NCBI GenBank assembly: GCA_019671005.1
Contig: CM033752.1
Location: 19,228,969 to 19,292,968, forward strand
From: Hibiscus mutabilis
Lineage: Eukaryota > Streptophyta > Magnoliopsida > Malvales > Malvaceae
Length of the DNA: 64,000 bases
Direction: 5' to 3'
The notes under the pieces are model-generated. The model was given only the letters and a program-made list of their open reading frames with translations, was not told where the DNA came from and ran no database searches. This document shows positions 12,481 to 23,689 of the stretch, one piece after another (position 1 is the first letter of the stretch; each line of letters begins with the position of its first letter). Made by a program: the position numbers and the translations under genes.

Positions 12481-14244
12481 AGTGTTTAGTCTTGTCATGA
12501 TGGATATGGTTCTTTGCAAAACAGATGACATTATGGCTATCATTTGTAGTTCTATTAGACTATTTGCATGTAACTTCAGTTCTGCCAATAGTCTTTTGAG
12601 CCATATCCCTTTGCATATTTCAAGTGCAAGTGCTAGCTATTTAGCTTCAGCACTGCTTCTTGAGACTACTGAATGCTTTATGCTTCTCTAAGTACCAGAT
12701 TTCCCTACACAAATGTGCAATAACCTATTGTAGAATTTCTACTTGTCAACTCTCTAGCCCAACTAACATCAAAATATGCTTCAGTTTTTCTTTTCTAACT
12801 CTTTCTAAAGACTAGTCCATGAGGTGTCATTTTTATGTACCTCAGAATTTGATACACAACTTCCAAATGTTCTTCCCTTAGGAAATTCTGCTGGCTCATT
12901 ATATCCACTGAAAAAGCAATATCAAGCCGAGTAAGAGATAAATAAATTAACTTTCATACTAACCTCTGGTATTTCTCTTTATTTGTTGAAATTTCTTTTT
13001 CATATTTTCGAAACTTCAAATCAGGATCTATAGGAGTTTCTGCTGGTTTGCACCCTATCATTCCAATTTCTTTTAGAAGATCCAACACATATTTTTTTTG
13101 AGAGATCACTATACCAGCTTGTGAACATGCCACCTCCGTACCCAAGAAATATCTAAGGCTTGTAAGGTTATTTGATTCAAAGTCAACAGCTTGGAAGCCT
13201 TTTAACTTGCTGTTTTCTGTTGTATCATCTCCAGTGGTGATGATATCATCAACATAGAAGATCAAGATTGATCTTTTTCCATCTTGATATATTTTAACAA
13301 ATAGAGTGTGATCTGATTGGAACAATTGGTAGCCATGATTAATAAAAATCTTGACAAATATATCACGGTGACTATGTTATCCCATATAAGGACCTTTAAA
13401 GCTTGCACACTTTTGTTATTATTAGCTGGTTTATGTATGCCTTGCGGAACCTTCATATAAACATCTTCCTCCAACTTTTCATTTAGGAAAAGCATTTTTA
13501 ATATCCAGTTGATGAAGAGGGCATTCTTCATTTACTGTCAAGGACAAAAGAACTCTTATCATGTTCAATTTGGAAACTAGAGCAAAAGTTTCCTTGTAGT
13601 CAATGCCATAAGATTGGCTACCAGTCTTGTTTTGTATCTCTCTATACTTCCATCACTGTTATACTTTAGCATAAAGATCCACTTAAAGCCTACAAATTTC
13701 TTTTCTCGAGGTAAATCTGTAAGCACCCAGGTCTTATTCTTTTCCAGGGCTTTGATCTCTTCTTCGACAACTAGCTTCTACTTAGGGTCTATTAGAGCTA
13801 CATGAATGGTCTTTGAAATCAATATCCCGCTTAACTTTGTAGTAAAGGCCTTTAATGAAGGCATCATCTTCCCATAAGTCACATACCTCTGTATGGGGTG
13901 CTTTGCGTACTCCCTGACTCATTTTTTAACTATACGTAGATCAATGTCATTAGTAGATAAAGTAGTAACTGATTGGTTAGGAGGGTCCATACCTTTATTT
14001 ACTTCTGAGATAGATGGAGCCAGTTTTAGTTCCTGACAAATACTAAGATGTATAATGAAGTATGACATGAGTTTTTCTTCTTCTTTTGTAGACACTAAGT
14101 TCTTTATTTTCATACTCCACATTTATGGTTGCTTGATGAGTTCTCAGTGAAGGCATGAGTGCTTGAATGGAAGAGGAACCACAGTTAGGAGACTTGAGAC
14201 TAGATGGAGATATATTTTCAGCAAAAGTGGGCTGCTAAACGTGT
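12481..14244 (-). pseudogene. Copia H pol, downstream part: RT and RNase H remnant
   Basis: Read on the minus strand from 14244. A linker with PPNQSVTTLS comes first (14010-13960), then the copia RT: VEEEIKALEKNKTWVLTDLP (about 13770-13715), QLDIKNAFLNEKLEEDVYMK (13520-13450) and the active site FYVDDIITTG (13265-13235), which is intact. RNase H follows with decayed motifs (AYFDVSWA, STIGYCTF) and ends at HHDKTKH, cut by LTR X at 12481. Several stops and frameshifts make it non-functional. The upstream half of the same pol is at 58652-60100, on the other side of the hAT. Linker sequence around 14110-14225 (SPSSLKSPNCG and SSIQALMPSLRTH) continues the integrase-RT spacer directly up to the TSD. 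Confidence 0.85.
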
Positions 14245-14252
14245 GAGGATGG
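14245..14252. repeat. Left 8-bp target-site duplication of the hAT
   Basis: GAGGATGG directly before the hAT terminus. An identical GAGGATGG follows the right terminus at 58644-58651, 44 kb away. Eight base pairs is the size typical of hAT elements. Confidence 0.92.
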
Positions 14253-14888
14253 AAGGAGTGTGCAAATTCAGATATCAAAATTTGATTTGATTTGAAAATC
14301 AAGATACCTAAAATATAGATTCGAATCCGATCTGAAAAAATCAAATATTCAAATTTATGGATTTTCATATCAGGTATCCAAATATCCGATCTGAACGTAT
14401 CACCTACTTTATCTAAAATTAATCCCATATTAGAGAAGATATATGAGTAGTATTCTAACATAACATTAAAAACCTTCGAGAGTTTTAAAATAAACAATTA
14501 AATAAGATACAATAACAAATTATGCTACCTTTTTGCTTTTAAAATCAATGTATGCTGCCCAGTTTTAAAATTTCCCATGAATGTCTTACTCAAATCACAA
14601 GTCAGTATATCAATCACAACCTTAACACATGAGAAACTAAACATAACACAACATTAAAACTTCATTGAACATATAAGTTTACAAAAGTCTAAGTAAACAA
14701 CATAATAAAATCAACACAAGAAAATATCCTAATTCTAAAGTCCAATGCTCAAGAGGTTCAACATAAACATACTACAAGCCTGCAAGAGATTCAAAATAAA
14801 CATTATAAGTCTAAAAGAGTTTTAACAAAACAATAAAACAAATAGTAAGACCACAAAGTAAGTAATTTAAAGTTCTAAGTACCAAACT
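14253..14888. repeat. hAT left terminus and subterminal region (3' side)
   Basis: Repeated short words lie near the end: CCGATCTGA twice (about 14328 and 14388), GATATC/GGTATCC variants, and TTTGATTTGATTTGA. The right end has related words. In hAT elements such subterminal repeats are transposase-binding sites; that role here is inference. The rest, to 14888, is the untranslated 3' part of the transposase gene. Confidence 0.6.
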
Positions 14889-15098
14889 TTAGAAATCATC
14901 CAAAGTATTACTTGTTTCATCAATTATGATGTTTGGTTGCTCCAAAGTTAGGTTCTCCATGCCTACAATACATGAAATAAAATTAAAACATGCATTTATG
15001 TTTTAATATTAAATAAAAAATAAAGCAATTAAAACTAAACTAAACTTCCTCCAATTATTCCAAGGCAAACAAGTTTTCCTCTAATATAAGAGATGACC
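14889..15098 (-). pseudogene. hAT transposase C-terminal exons
   Basis: The minus-strand sequence entering from the B junction at 15098 continues the hATC region; with a frameshift, SSL and then CLPWNNWRKF match the expected SSL...QNWLR pattern. An 83-bp intron with GT (15045) and AG (14963) borders follows, and the last exon gives MENLTLEQPNIIIDETSN ending in a TAA at 14891-14889. The other part of the same hATC domain, on the far side of B, ends VLDSFHTSL at 47710, so B inserted within this domain. The exon limits are predicted by eye, and the reading frame across the intron is uncertain. Confidence 0.6.
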
Positions 15099-15689
15099 TA
15101 TAACACCCTCTACATGGATGTCACAATTTGGCCATAAGCCCAACCTAAAACCATAAAATTCTCAATATGGGTTTAGCCCAAACAAGGTATTTCCAAACAT
15201 TTAAAGTCAGTATTTGAAAACATAGATAAACAATTTAAATCGTTACAAATGAGCTCCACTTTAATTTAAAATATTTAAACATTCGACTTGATCAATACAA
15301 TTTCAAAGGTAAGAATTATAGACTAGACTACGTAAGGTCTTATGAATACATAACCCACTAAATGTAAGTACCGTACTTTAAAACCTCCACATGTTGGAAT
15401 CCCGTACTGATAGTGCTCATCGAATACACGATTCGACGATCAACCTACGCACGAAAATAACGATTTCAAGCGCCGAGCTTACAAAGCTCAATGGTACACA
15501 TCTACTCTACTATACTTTATGCTAATCATAAACATAAGCATGCAAGCTAGTACGATAAATAAGGAGCTACCACTAGTCGCCTAAACACATGCTCTCATCA
15601 TAGCAAAACATCATACATGGCCCACAAGGCCCAACCATACTCAGGATCCCACCAGATTATCCAAGCAAAACATACAATATCATAACCAC

Positions 15690-15895
15690 AAACCTAGAGT
15701 GAGGCTCAGTGCCACACAGCTTCGAGAATATACACTATGAGTGAGGCCCGGTGCCACACATCTTCGAGAATATACACTATTTGAGTGAGACCCGGTGCCA
15801 CACAGCTTCGGGAATGTACACCCATGCTCAAAATCTCTCATCGAGCATATTTGAATAAGTTCTGGTGCCATACAACTTCAGGAATGTACATTCGA
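15690..15895. repeat. 42-44-bp tandem repeat in the 3' LTR of B, 4 units
   Basis: Units begin GAGTGAGGCYCGGTGCCACA and end in TTCGAGAATATACACT; the third carries about 26 bp extra. The same array is in the 5' LTR at about 46230-46430, so it predates this insertion. Confidence 0.8.
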
Positions 15896-16209
15896 CATCT
15901 CTAACCATGGTGTTGCAATACTTTCTCATTAGGTATCTGGATACCATCAAACAAGGTAACACAACCAATCAAGTGTACAAACAGCACACAGATGGACACG
16001 ATTACCACACAGTACACAACATTTACATGATTACCAATCTCTGTGGTTTCTGTTAATTATCAAGACATTATTTAAGTTTACCAACTTGTTAATACATTAT
16101 GAAAGTGTACATTAATCATCCTCATTAATTATTTCTATTAACCCATTATTATCTCATTATCGTTCCATATCAATATCTATCTTTTTATTAGTATAATAGA
16201 TTATTCCGT

Positions 16210-16390
16210 TTAATGGTTACCAATACTCGAACACGAGTATCAATACGGTGCCTGGGTACCGGTGCTCACACGTACACCAATACTAATATAGCTTATCAAA
16301 AATCCTTAATTTCTAAAAGTACCGGTACGGGTCAACTCGTACCGATACGGTCTACAATCACGTACCGGTACAGCCGAAGCTCTTACCGAT
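16210..16390. repeat. Cluster of GTACCGGTAC-type palindromes in the 3' LTR of B
   Basis: The words GGTACCGGT, GTACCGGTAC (twice) and GTACCGATAC/TACCGATACC occur within 180 bp. About 150 bp holding the cluster is missing from the 5' LTR (about 46745-46775), where a single GGTACCGGTAC remains. Related words are clustered in the LTR of C. Confidence 0.7.
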
Positions 16391-17289
16391 ACCCTATACA
16401 CGGGTTTACACTATTTCCTTGAATTAGGGATTTACAATACTTTATTTGATCCCTAAAACTTATGAAAGTCATTATGGTTTGTTTTCTAATGCATTCATTC
16501 AATAATCAGTAATTACCAACTTCATAATCATTTAATCAAGTATTTATCCCTTAAGCATAATTGCCATCGAATCACGTTAAACTATTTCAACAAGCATACA
16601 AAACATCACGATTTATCAACCAATCAATCAATTATCAAATAATCATACGAGCATCTCAAACGGCCCTAAATGGTCTCTAAAGCCTCCATGTTTCTCATCA
16701 TATTCACAACATCATCATGCCTCACATAAATATCACATCTCATACTATCGGTCTCCAAACATGCATATTCATTATCTACCTAATCTACATATACTAACAC
16801 ACAAAGCAATCACATTTATGATGCTCATAAAGCAATAGGAGTTCAAGGTGTACTAACCTTAAGCCAAAGTGATAAGTCCTTAACCAAGCTCCTTCAATCA
16901 TCTCTTTAATTCCAATATTCGAGTCCACCAAATCCTTAGATAAAACAAATACGACTACATAAGCCATTTTACACCATCAAACTACTTTAGGGGATGAAAT
17001 GCGTTAAAATAGCTCACCAGGTTTGAATCTGGCAAAAAAGACTATGCCAAAAGACTTAATGTCGAGAAACCCCCATGTAAGGTCCCTCAAAAAAGTCAAC
17101 ATCGATCAACAGTTAACGCTAGTCAACAACGGTCAACGACAGCATCTCGGCTCAGTTTGACAGACTGGCTTGGTCTGCAAATAGGCCAACTCGTTGGGCT
17201 TACGGCTCGGCTCAACAGGCCAGCTCAACTAGCTGGCCCAACAGGTTTAGTCTAATATATGGCTGCCTCACCTACGGCTAGAGTTTGCC

Positions 17290-17301
17290 CACGTGCACGT
17301 G
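17290..17301. promoter_or_regulatory. Double G-box palindrome in the 3' LTR of B
   Basis: CACGTGCACGTG holds two overlapping-type G-box (CACGTG) cores about 0.5 kb inside the LTR start on the minus strand, in the likely U3. CACGTG is the bZIP/bHLH site in plants. The matching site in the 5' LTR is changed to CACACGCACGCG, so conservation does not support function. Confidence 0.35.
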
Positions 17302-17814
17302 ACGATGCGTGCATCGTATGTGGCATCCTTCGATGGTCGTACGATGACGGTAAGCTCCAGATGTAACCATCTGAAGCTGGGGAACACCATGGTGGCCTCG
17401 GTATACGACGATGGACGGTGGTTCCTTGCGTACGAGCTCCCCCGAATCTTTCTTCTTCATACCTCAACAAGTGGCAACAACGACGATAACGCGACAACCA
17501 TGGACAGACTCTTCTCGGCAAGCTAGAGCTGATAGTGGTGACAGTGTTGGCCAGGGATGACCGATAGACGATGGATATGGGTTAAAAGCTCCCCACTCTC
17601 TCTAAAATTCATTTCTTTCTCTCTTCCCAACACTTTCTCTTTCCTTAAATTTTCTCCTCTTTTTCCAACCACCCCAACCGCTTTTAAAATTCAAAAATCC
17701 TCTTCTCCAAAATATTAGACCCAACATAAAAACCCTTAACTTAGGCTTTCAAGATAAAGCCCCATAACCCGAGTCCGAGACCTGATTCACTAACCCGAGA
17801 ATTGGGTTGTTACA

Positions 17815-18604
17815 ACTCTTCCCTCCTTAAAAAAGAAATTTCATCCTCAAAATTTTTATCCATAAATAAGAAGATGCTAAAACTTTTTTTTATCTCATTG
17901 GCGCCCTAAAAAATTTTCCCGCTGCGCTACTCTGATCTCAACACTTATCAAATATAACCCTTGCCTTCTATCAGTACAAATATAATCTCAACTGATTCTT
18001 TCTCTTAGAAGGAATCCATCCTTGCTCGGTGCCTTACAGACAACAAGAAAAACCCATCGGTACCCCGCCAAAAGCGTCACACAAGTACGTCATCAAAGAA
18101 ACTTAACTTATGTTGTAGAACCCAAAAGATTGTTGTACACAAAATCCTTTCAAAACTTCATATGATCTAAAAAGAATAGGAGGTTAAATAGATTTTGTAA
18201 CCAAAACAAAATGATCCCTCTCGCGGTGACTCCCTAAAGGAGACTCTAACTCTAACGACATCCCTTATCAATATCATTGTTTGCCAAGTGCAAGACTTTG
18301 GAGAGATAAAGACATCTCTATATATGTCAAGCCTGATCTTAGATCTCAGTGCGTTTACATCAAACGAAAACTACATCAGCTCTCACTAACTCGGTTCACA
18401 CAAGAGTCTTACATTTCAACCATAACATGTTTAAAAAAGCATGTCATCTGTACGATCACTTAGATCTGTCATCGCATGGAATCCCACCAAGAGATAAGGT
18501 CCCATCATAAACCTCAAATCTCAAGTCAAAGGGTAACATATACATATCGCAATGTTATACAACCCAACCTACAAGCAATCCAAGCAGACTTTCTATCTGT
18601 ATCT
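17815..18604 (-). other. Element B internal segment 1 with polypurine tract
   Basis: On the minus strand the sequence next to the LTR is GAGGATGAAATTTC, then TTTTTTAAGGAGGGAAGAGT (17848-17815), a clear end-of-element/PPT arrangement. The remaining 750 bp shows no recognisable protein motif; 18281-18463 is open in one frame but unlike any family I know. C inserted at 18604/18605. Confidence 0.7.
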
Positions 18605-21600
18605 TGTAACACCTCAAATTTGGGCCTACATGTTAACTAGATTGATTAGACGGTTCAAGGGAACTGGATTAGGCGATTCAAGCTAGTTTCATGCATTAAT
18701 TCTTAATAAATGGTATTTGGTTAAAATAAAATATGGAAAAATATTAGAAAATGTTTACTTAATATTCTAAGGGTTTTGGAAAACTCAATTTGAAGAAATA
18801 AAATCGGATTGTGGGACATTTTGGTCTGGTGACTAAAATGTAAAAGGGTCAAAACTTAGAATCTTTAAGGAGCTAATTTACTCAGATTTTCCTTAATTTA
18901 GGCTATTTCTAAACGGTTTTAAAAGGTTATTAAATAAAAATAAAAGATATTTGATTAAAAGGATTTTAATAACCAATTTTATTTTCTTACGTAACCACTT
19001 TTGCTCTCAACTTTCTTAGCAGCCAAACTATCAATTTTACTCCAAAATTCTTAGGAAACATTCCTTTTAGATATTCTTTTGATTTCCTAATTGTTTCCTT
19101 TAATTTCTACACCAAACCCTATTTGCTTTCTTGGAGATTTCACTCTAATCTTGCCAATTAAGGGAGAAATCAACAATTAGAGGTGATTTTCATTTCTCTC
19201 CTCTAATTAAAGGTTTTATTTATTGAAATTCCCTAGTTCTTGATCCCTTACAACTGATTTTTGTTATGTTTTTATGATTAAATCATGATTAAATCATGAT
19301 TATAATGTTTTAATTGAGTTTTGATAAGAAATTTGATGAATCTTGATATGTATCTAATTTGTGTTGATTCTAATTGATTTAGATCATTTTTAAGATATGT
19401 TTTAATGTTATGAGAAGAGATTAATAAAAGGAATCCCGAAACTAAGTGAATTGCTAATTTTCTAGGTTGTAAATAGTTAGATTTTGAGGTGATCTTGGTG
19501 TTAAAAGGTTGCTAGAGGTATAAGGTTGTTATATTGTTCTTTTTGGATGTTAATTGATGATGTTAAGACGTAAAATAGTTAGGTTTTGGTTCAGCTTTGT
19601 TTAGGCTGAGTTTGGTGGTGTTTTCAGATGTTTTGAAGAAGTGTTTAATGGTTTTTAGTGAGGTGAAGTTGAGGAGATGTACCGTTGTGTTTAGAGATGC
19701 ATGGAAATGCATTAATCCTTTGCTTTTGTGTGGGTAAAATAGGGGAGAGGGACCGTTCATCCTTTGGAGAGGTTTCGGAGGCTTAAGAAGCTTGTTTTCG
19801 CATCGGCTAGTGGAGCGTTGTGTTGTCGGTGAGTGGGAACATGGTATACTGCTTTTAAAAGGTTTGAAGATGATTTTTGGGAGTTTAGATTAAGTTTGAA
19901 ACACTTGTCTAAGCTTGAAAGTAAGTATTGGTTGATCTCGCTCTCATTTTCGATTTTGTAAAATACAATCTCATGCACATTTTTATGGTTTTGATTACTT
20001 ACTGGTATATGCATGTTTTAGAAATGAAAGATGTTGCAAATGATCATATGTAATGACTATTAAGTATGACAAATGGTTTATGAAAAGAGTTTTGAGAATG
20101 CTAAAATACATGGTTTAATGTATTGGAAATTGGTTTGATTTGATGCGTATGTAAAATAGTGAGGTAATGTGGTTTTATAGAGTATATTGGCACTGGGATT
20201 AAAAGTTATCAGATATAGTTGGCTAGCCATAGGGTTTAAAGTGCACTATAATAAGTCATCGCATGTGTGTCGAGGTGTCAAGAGTGTGCCATGCTCCACC
20301 ATGAGAACCACATTGGTCAAGGGGTTAAAAGTTTGACAATTCTCCTACTGGTGGATTTATACATCATAACCGTTGAGGGGTAGTAGTACCATGCTCCGGT
20401 TCGAGGATCTATGTGAAGTGGTCAAAGTAACCACTTGGAAAATTCATGTATCTGATGTGCTTTTTATAAATAGATTGAAATGGTTTTTGGGCCACTTGAA
20501 TGCCAATATATGATACAATGTATCATGAGAGATAGATTATATTTTGTATAATATGGTTTATACATGAGACGCTCTTAAAGCTTGCTGTTTTTAAGGTTTT
20601 AGCATGAGAAAGCTTAAATTGAGGTTTATGAGAGAAATCCATGATACATGTGCTGCAATTGTTTAAAAGTGCATATTTGTTTAAAATTGAGGTCTCGAGA
20701 TATGTTTTGGACAAGTTTATCATGGTTTGGACAAGTTTCATTTGATGTTTTGGACTTGTATGATGCTTTATATCTTACTTTGTGGGGTTGGGATATGTTT
20801 TGTATGCTTGGGTAGAGATCATGACTATAGGATCTTTGTTTGGATATGCTATGATGTGAATGATCCTCTACCATGCCTTTATGATTGTGGAAATGTTGCT
20901 AGACTTTTTATATGATGTTTAAGTAATGTTTTAAGCATGTTAGATTAAGCCAAAGTGTCACATGTTCGACCAAGAGGTCATTACAGGCTAGTTCGTACCG
21001 ATACATGTCCTCGAGGATCGATACATAGGGTTTATTTTGGCTTATTTCTATGCAAAATTGCACAGGCATATTGGTACACCTTGTAGTCATATTGGTACGC
21101 ATAGCTGAAATTATAACTGCTGTCCATACACAGGCAACCGTATCGGTACACCCTTTAGCAACTAGAATCCCCTATTTTTGATATCGAACAACCGTATCAG
21201 TACGCCTGGGGACCATACTGATAAACTTTGTAAAATGTACCTGTATCGATACAGGTAAGCAAAATACCAATACCCAGTTAGTTATTTCGGGTAATATGCT
21301 TTCTGAAGTTTGAATCTTTACAGTTTAGTCCTTGTTTCTTGATCATGCAATTAAATGAGTTTGGATGATTATTTTAAGTTCAAATTTAACAGGTATGCAT
21401 GAAACCTGAGTAATTAAAGATCGGTAACTTTGGATTTAAGAAAGTATTCATAATTTTATAAAATTGCAATTTGGTCCCTAAAGTGCAATCTTGTCCAATT
21501 GGATGTTAATTTGATGGCCAATTTAATTATAAGCTTCACCACTGCTAGCATGATCACCCTAGGACTTAATTATGCATTTAGATAAGATAAAATGAAAAAA

Positions 21601-21699
21601 TAGACCGTTTTCAAAGTAATTCATTTGGGTTTGTCTCGGCAAACCTAATGTAGCTCGCTCAGTTCGATTTGGCGTCTAGGACGGGTCAAAGAGGTTATA
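18605..21699 (+). repeat. 5' LTR of element C (about 3.1 kb)
   Basis: It starts TGTAACACCTCAAATTTGGG and ends at about GAGGTTATA, five bases before the primer-binding site; the canonical end would be a TTACA, so the border has decayed. The first 2.1 kb aligns with 26596-28709. A TATAAATAG (20465-20473) is a candidate core promoter. Near the end lies a cluster of GTAC palindromes. Confidence 0.85.
20990..21260. repeat. Cluster of GTATCGGTAC-type palindromes in the LTR of C
   Basis: About eight words of the form GTACCGATAC, GTATCGGTAC, GTATCGATAC or half-sites TTGGTACRC occur within 270 bp. Spacing is irregular and the sequence between is unlike, so this is not a tandem array. The corresponding part of the 3' LTR is deleted. 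Confidence 0.65.
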
Positions 21700-21704
21700 T
21701 TTGG

Positions 21705-21722
21705 TGGTATCAGAGCTAGGTT
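21705..21722 (+). other. Primer-binding site of element C
   Basis: TGGTATCAGAGCTAGGTT matches the complement of the 3' end of plant initiator tRNA-Met, the usual primer for Ty1/copia and many chromoviruses. It lies five bases after the LTR end. Confidence 0.92.
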
Positions 21723-21970
21723 ATGGTTGTTTGGAGGTAGGTTAAGGTTGTTTGATGTATTGTTATTGAATTATTTTGTTGAATAGTATGCATGATGTAT
21801 GATTTTGTATATTTATGTTTGAAATTTGCTATGTTGGGGTAAAAGCTTGGGGTTACATTTCATTATTACTACAAGTGAAAAATGACTTTTGTTTTGAAAC
21901 ATGTTTTATTTGGATTCTTGCTTCAAGCTGGCCTAATTGTTTTGTTTTCTTGCTTTATCATGCTTTATGG

Positions 21971-23100
21971 ATGATAGCTTATATGGGTAGTGTTATGGGA
22001 CCAAGACGAGAGATGATAGCTTATATGGGTAGTGTTATGGATCGACATAATGATGAGTTGCCTCCTTCTCCATCTATTCCTCCTGTTGGTACTGGAGTTG
22101 AGGGTGGTGTGCCTCAGGCACCGCAAGGACCAGATTTTGGGGATATGACATTGTTGATCCAGGCGATGACTAGAGCGTTTCAGGCAATTATAGCTAGAGT
22201 GCAAGTGCCTGCACCAGCACCAGTGGCAGCTGTTAATACTGACTTTTATTAGAGTATTTGTGTAGTTTGGGAGGTACATAGTTTAGGGGTTTAGCTCCAG
22301 AGGCACTGAGGAGTGGTTTGCAAGTTCCGAGAGGATTCTTAGACAGATGAAGTGTATGGATGTTCGTAAGTTAGACTATATAGTATCTTTGCTTTAGGGG
22401 ATGCTTATAGCTGGTGGACGACTTCGATCGTGGGTATGACACCTGCATATGTGACATGGGAGTTCTTTTGTGTTGCTTTTCAGAAAAAGTATATGGGTTC
22501 TCGATACCAAGATGAAAAGAAGCAAGAGTTCATGGTATTGGTCCAAGGGAGCATGTCTGTGTCAAAAGATGAGGTTCAGTTTGTTCAGTTGAGCCATTAC
22601 GCACCTGAGCTGGTTCTTGATGAGCGACAGAGATGTGATCGTTTTCGATATAGGCTATTAATAAAGTGAAGGCTTATATATTGGTATAGATTACACAGAG
22701 TTTGATGTCTTAGTTTCTCGAGCTAAGGATACAGAGCATCGTTTGGGATTATCCTTTCGATCAGGGAGTTTTTCTACTGGGGAAAGAATTACTTTGTCAG
22801 ATATTAGTAGAGATTGGCATAAGAAGCATCGAGATAAGAGGTATTGCCCTAATTAGAGATGTGGTGGGAGTAGTGTTGGGCGTGGATAGCACAGTCAAAG
22901 CACTTTTTCTCGAGCACGTGAGTGTGGGCGATGTGGTAGGTGACATTCAGGGGAGTGTTGGGTTATCCTTGGTACATGTTGGAACTATGGTTCGTGAGAT
23001 CATATTAGGCGTGATTTTCCGTAGTTAGTTAGGGATGGACAGGCTCCTGCACCTACTGTTGTACCATAGAGAGGCTATGGGCGCGGTTGAGGTAATTTTT
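21971..23100 (+). pseudogene. gag of element C
   Basis: The start region has a 42-bp partial tandem duplication that repeats MIAYMGSVM twice (21971 and 22013). A Pro-rich stretch and a Gag capsid region follow: YVTWEFFCVAFQKKYMG and LSHYAPELV at 22430-22630. Two decayed zinc knuckles lie at about 22920-23020 (CGRC...HSGEC and CWNYGS...H), with stops inside and key Cys residues lost. Several stops and frame changes separate the pieces. Product would be the capsid/nucleocapsid polyprotein; it is not functional. Confidence 0.8.
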
Positions 23101-23105
23101 AGCGC

Positions 23106-23530
23106 ATGAAGAAAGGTAAGAGGACAATTGCTTACTCTGTGGCAGTTCAACCTGAGGGTGGTAGACTGGCAAATATTTACGCGCACCGCGAGGGAAGGAA
23201 TGATATAGATGTGATTGTAGGTACATTTACTTTGCAGTCCATGACATTTATTTCTTTGATACATTCTGGTTCTACACATTCATACATCTTGCGCGAATAT
23301 GCACGTTTGCTTGATATACTTGTAGAAGTGTTAGATGTGGGTATGCGAGTAACTAGTTCTTTTGGAGAGACAATAGTCGCTAGGAGGTTGTTTAAGAGAT
23401 TTCGTTTGATGGTTCAAGGTCACATGTTTGCGGCTAATTTGATAGAGTTGCCGTTTCATGTTTTGATGTAATCTTGGGGATGGATTGGTTGATCGAGCAT
23501 AGGGCTGTGGTTGATTTTGAGACCAAGTGG
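23106..23530 (+). pseudogene. Aspartic protease of element C
   Basis: The stretch TLQSMTFISLIHSGSTHSYI shows the retroviral-type protease active site, normally L-I-D-S-G-(A/S)-T; here the catalytic Asp is His (CAT). The domain continues to the ILGMDWLIEHRAVVDF block at about 23470-23520 after a frameshift at 23471. This is the pepsin-like protease that would cut Gag-Pol; with the Asp lost it could not act even without the frameshift. Confidence 0.85.
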
Positions 23531-23689
23531 TTTCATTGAAACTTACTGGGGATTATAATATGGTGGTGTTGGGCAAGAATATCAAATTCTTGTCTAATGT
23601 AGTTTCAGCTTTGGAAGCGCGAAAGTTACTAGAGCTTGAGGGCCAAGCATATATGGCTTATGTTATGAACCCAAGTATGAAGGAGGTGC

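Larger units (their letters stand above)
15099..17814 (-). repeat. 3' LTR of element B (2716 bp)
   Basis: On the minus strand it starts TGTAACAACCCAAT at 17814 next to the polypurine tract and ends GGGTGTTATA at 15099; the expected end is GGGTGTTACA, as in the other copy, so one base has mutated. It aligns along most of its length with 45615-47709. It contains a 42-44-bp tandem repeat, a cluster of GTAC-centred palindromes missing from the other LTR, and a GC-rich section at 17140-17560. Confidence 0.85.

Noticed and set aside
14600..15090. Separate unknown element left of B
   Set aside because: It reads as the 3' end of the hAT transposase gene (small exons, 83-bp intron, 3' region) and is explained by the hAT.
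17252..17526. Three overlapping open frames on both strands in GC-rich sequence
   Set aside because: GC-rich DNA has few stops; the frames lie inside the LTR of B, are not kept in the partner LTR, and match no family.
21705..21722. tRNA-Met-like sequence
   Set aside because: Only the last 12-18 bases of the tRNA complement are present, directly after an LTR; it is a primer-binding site, not a tRNA gene. The same applies at 31421 and 45594.
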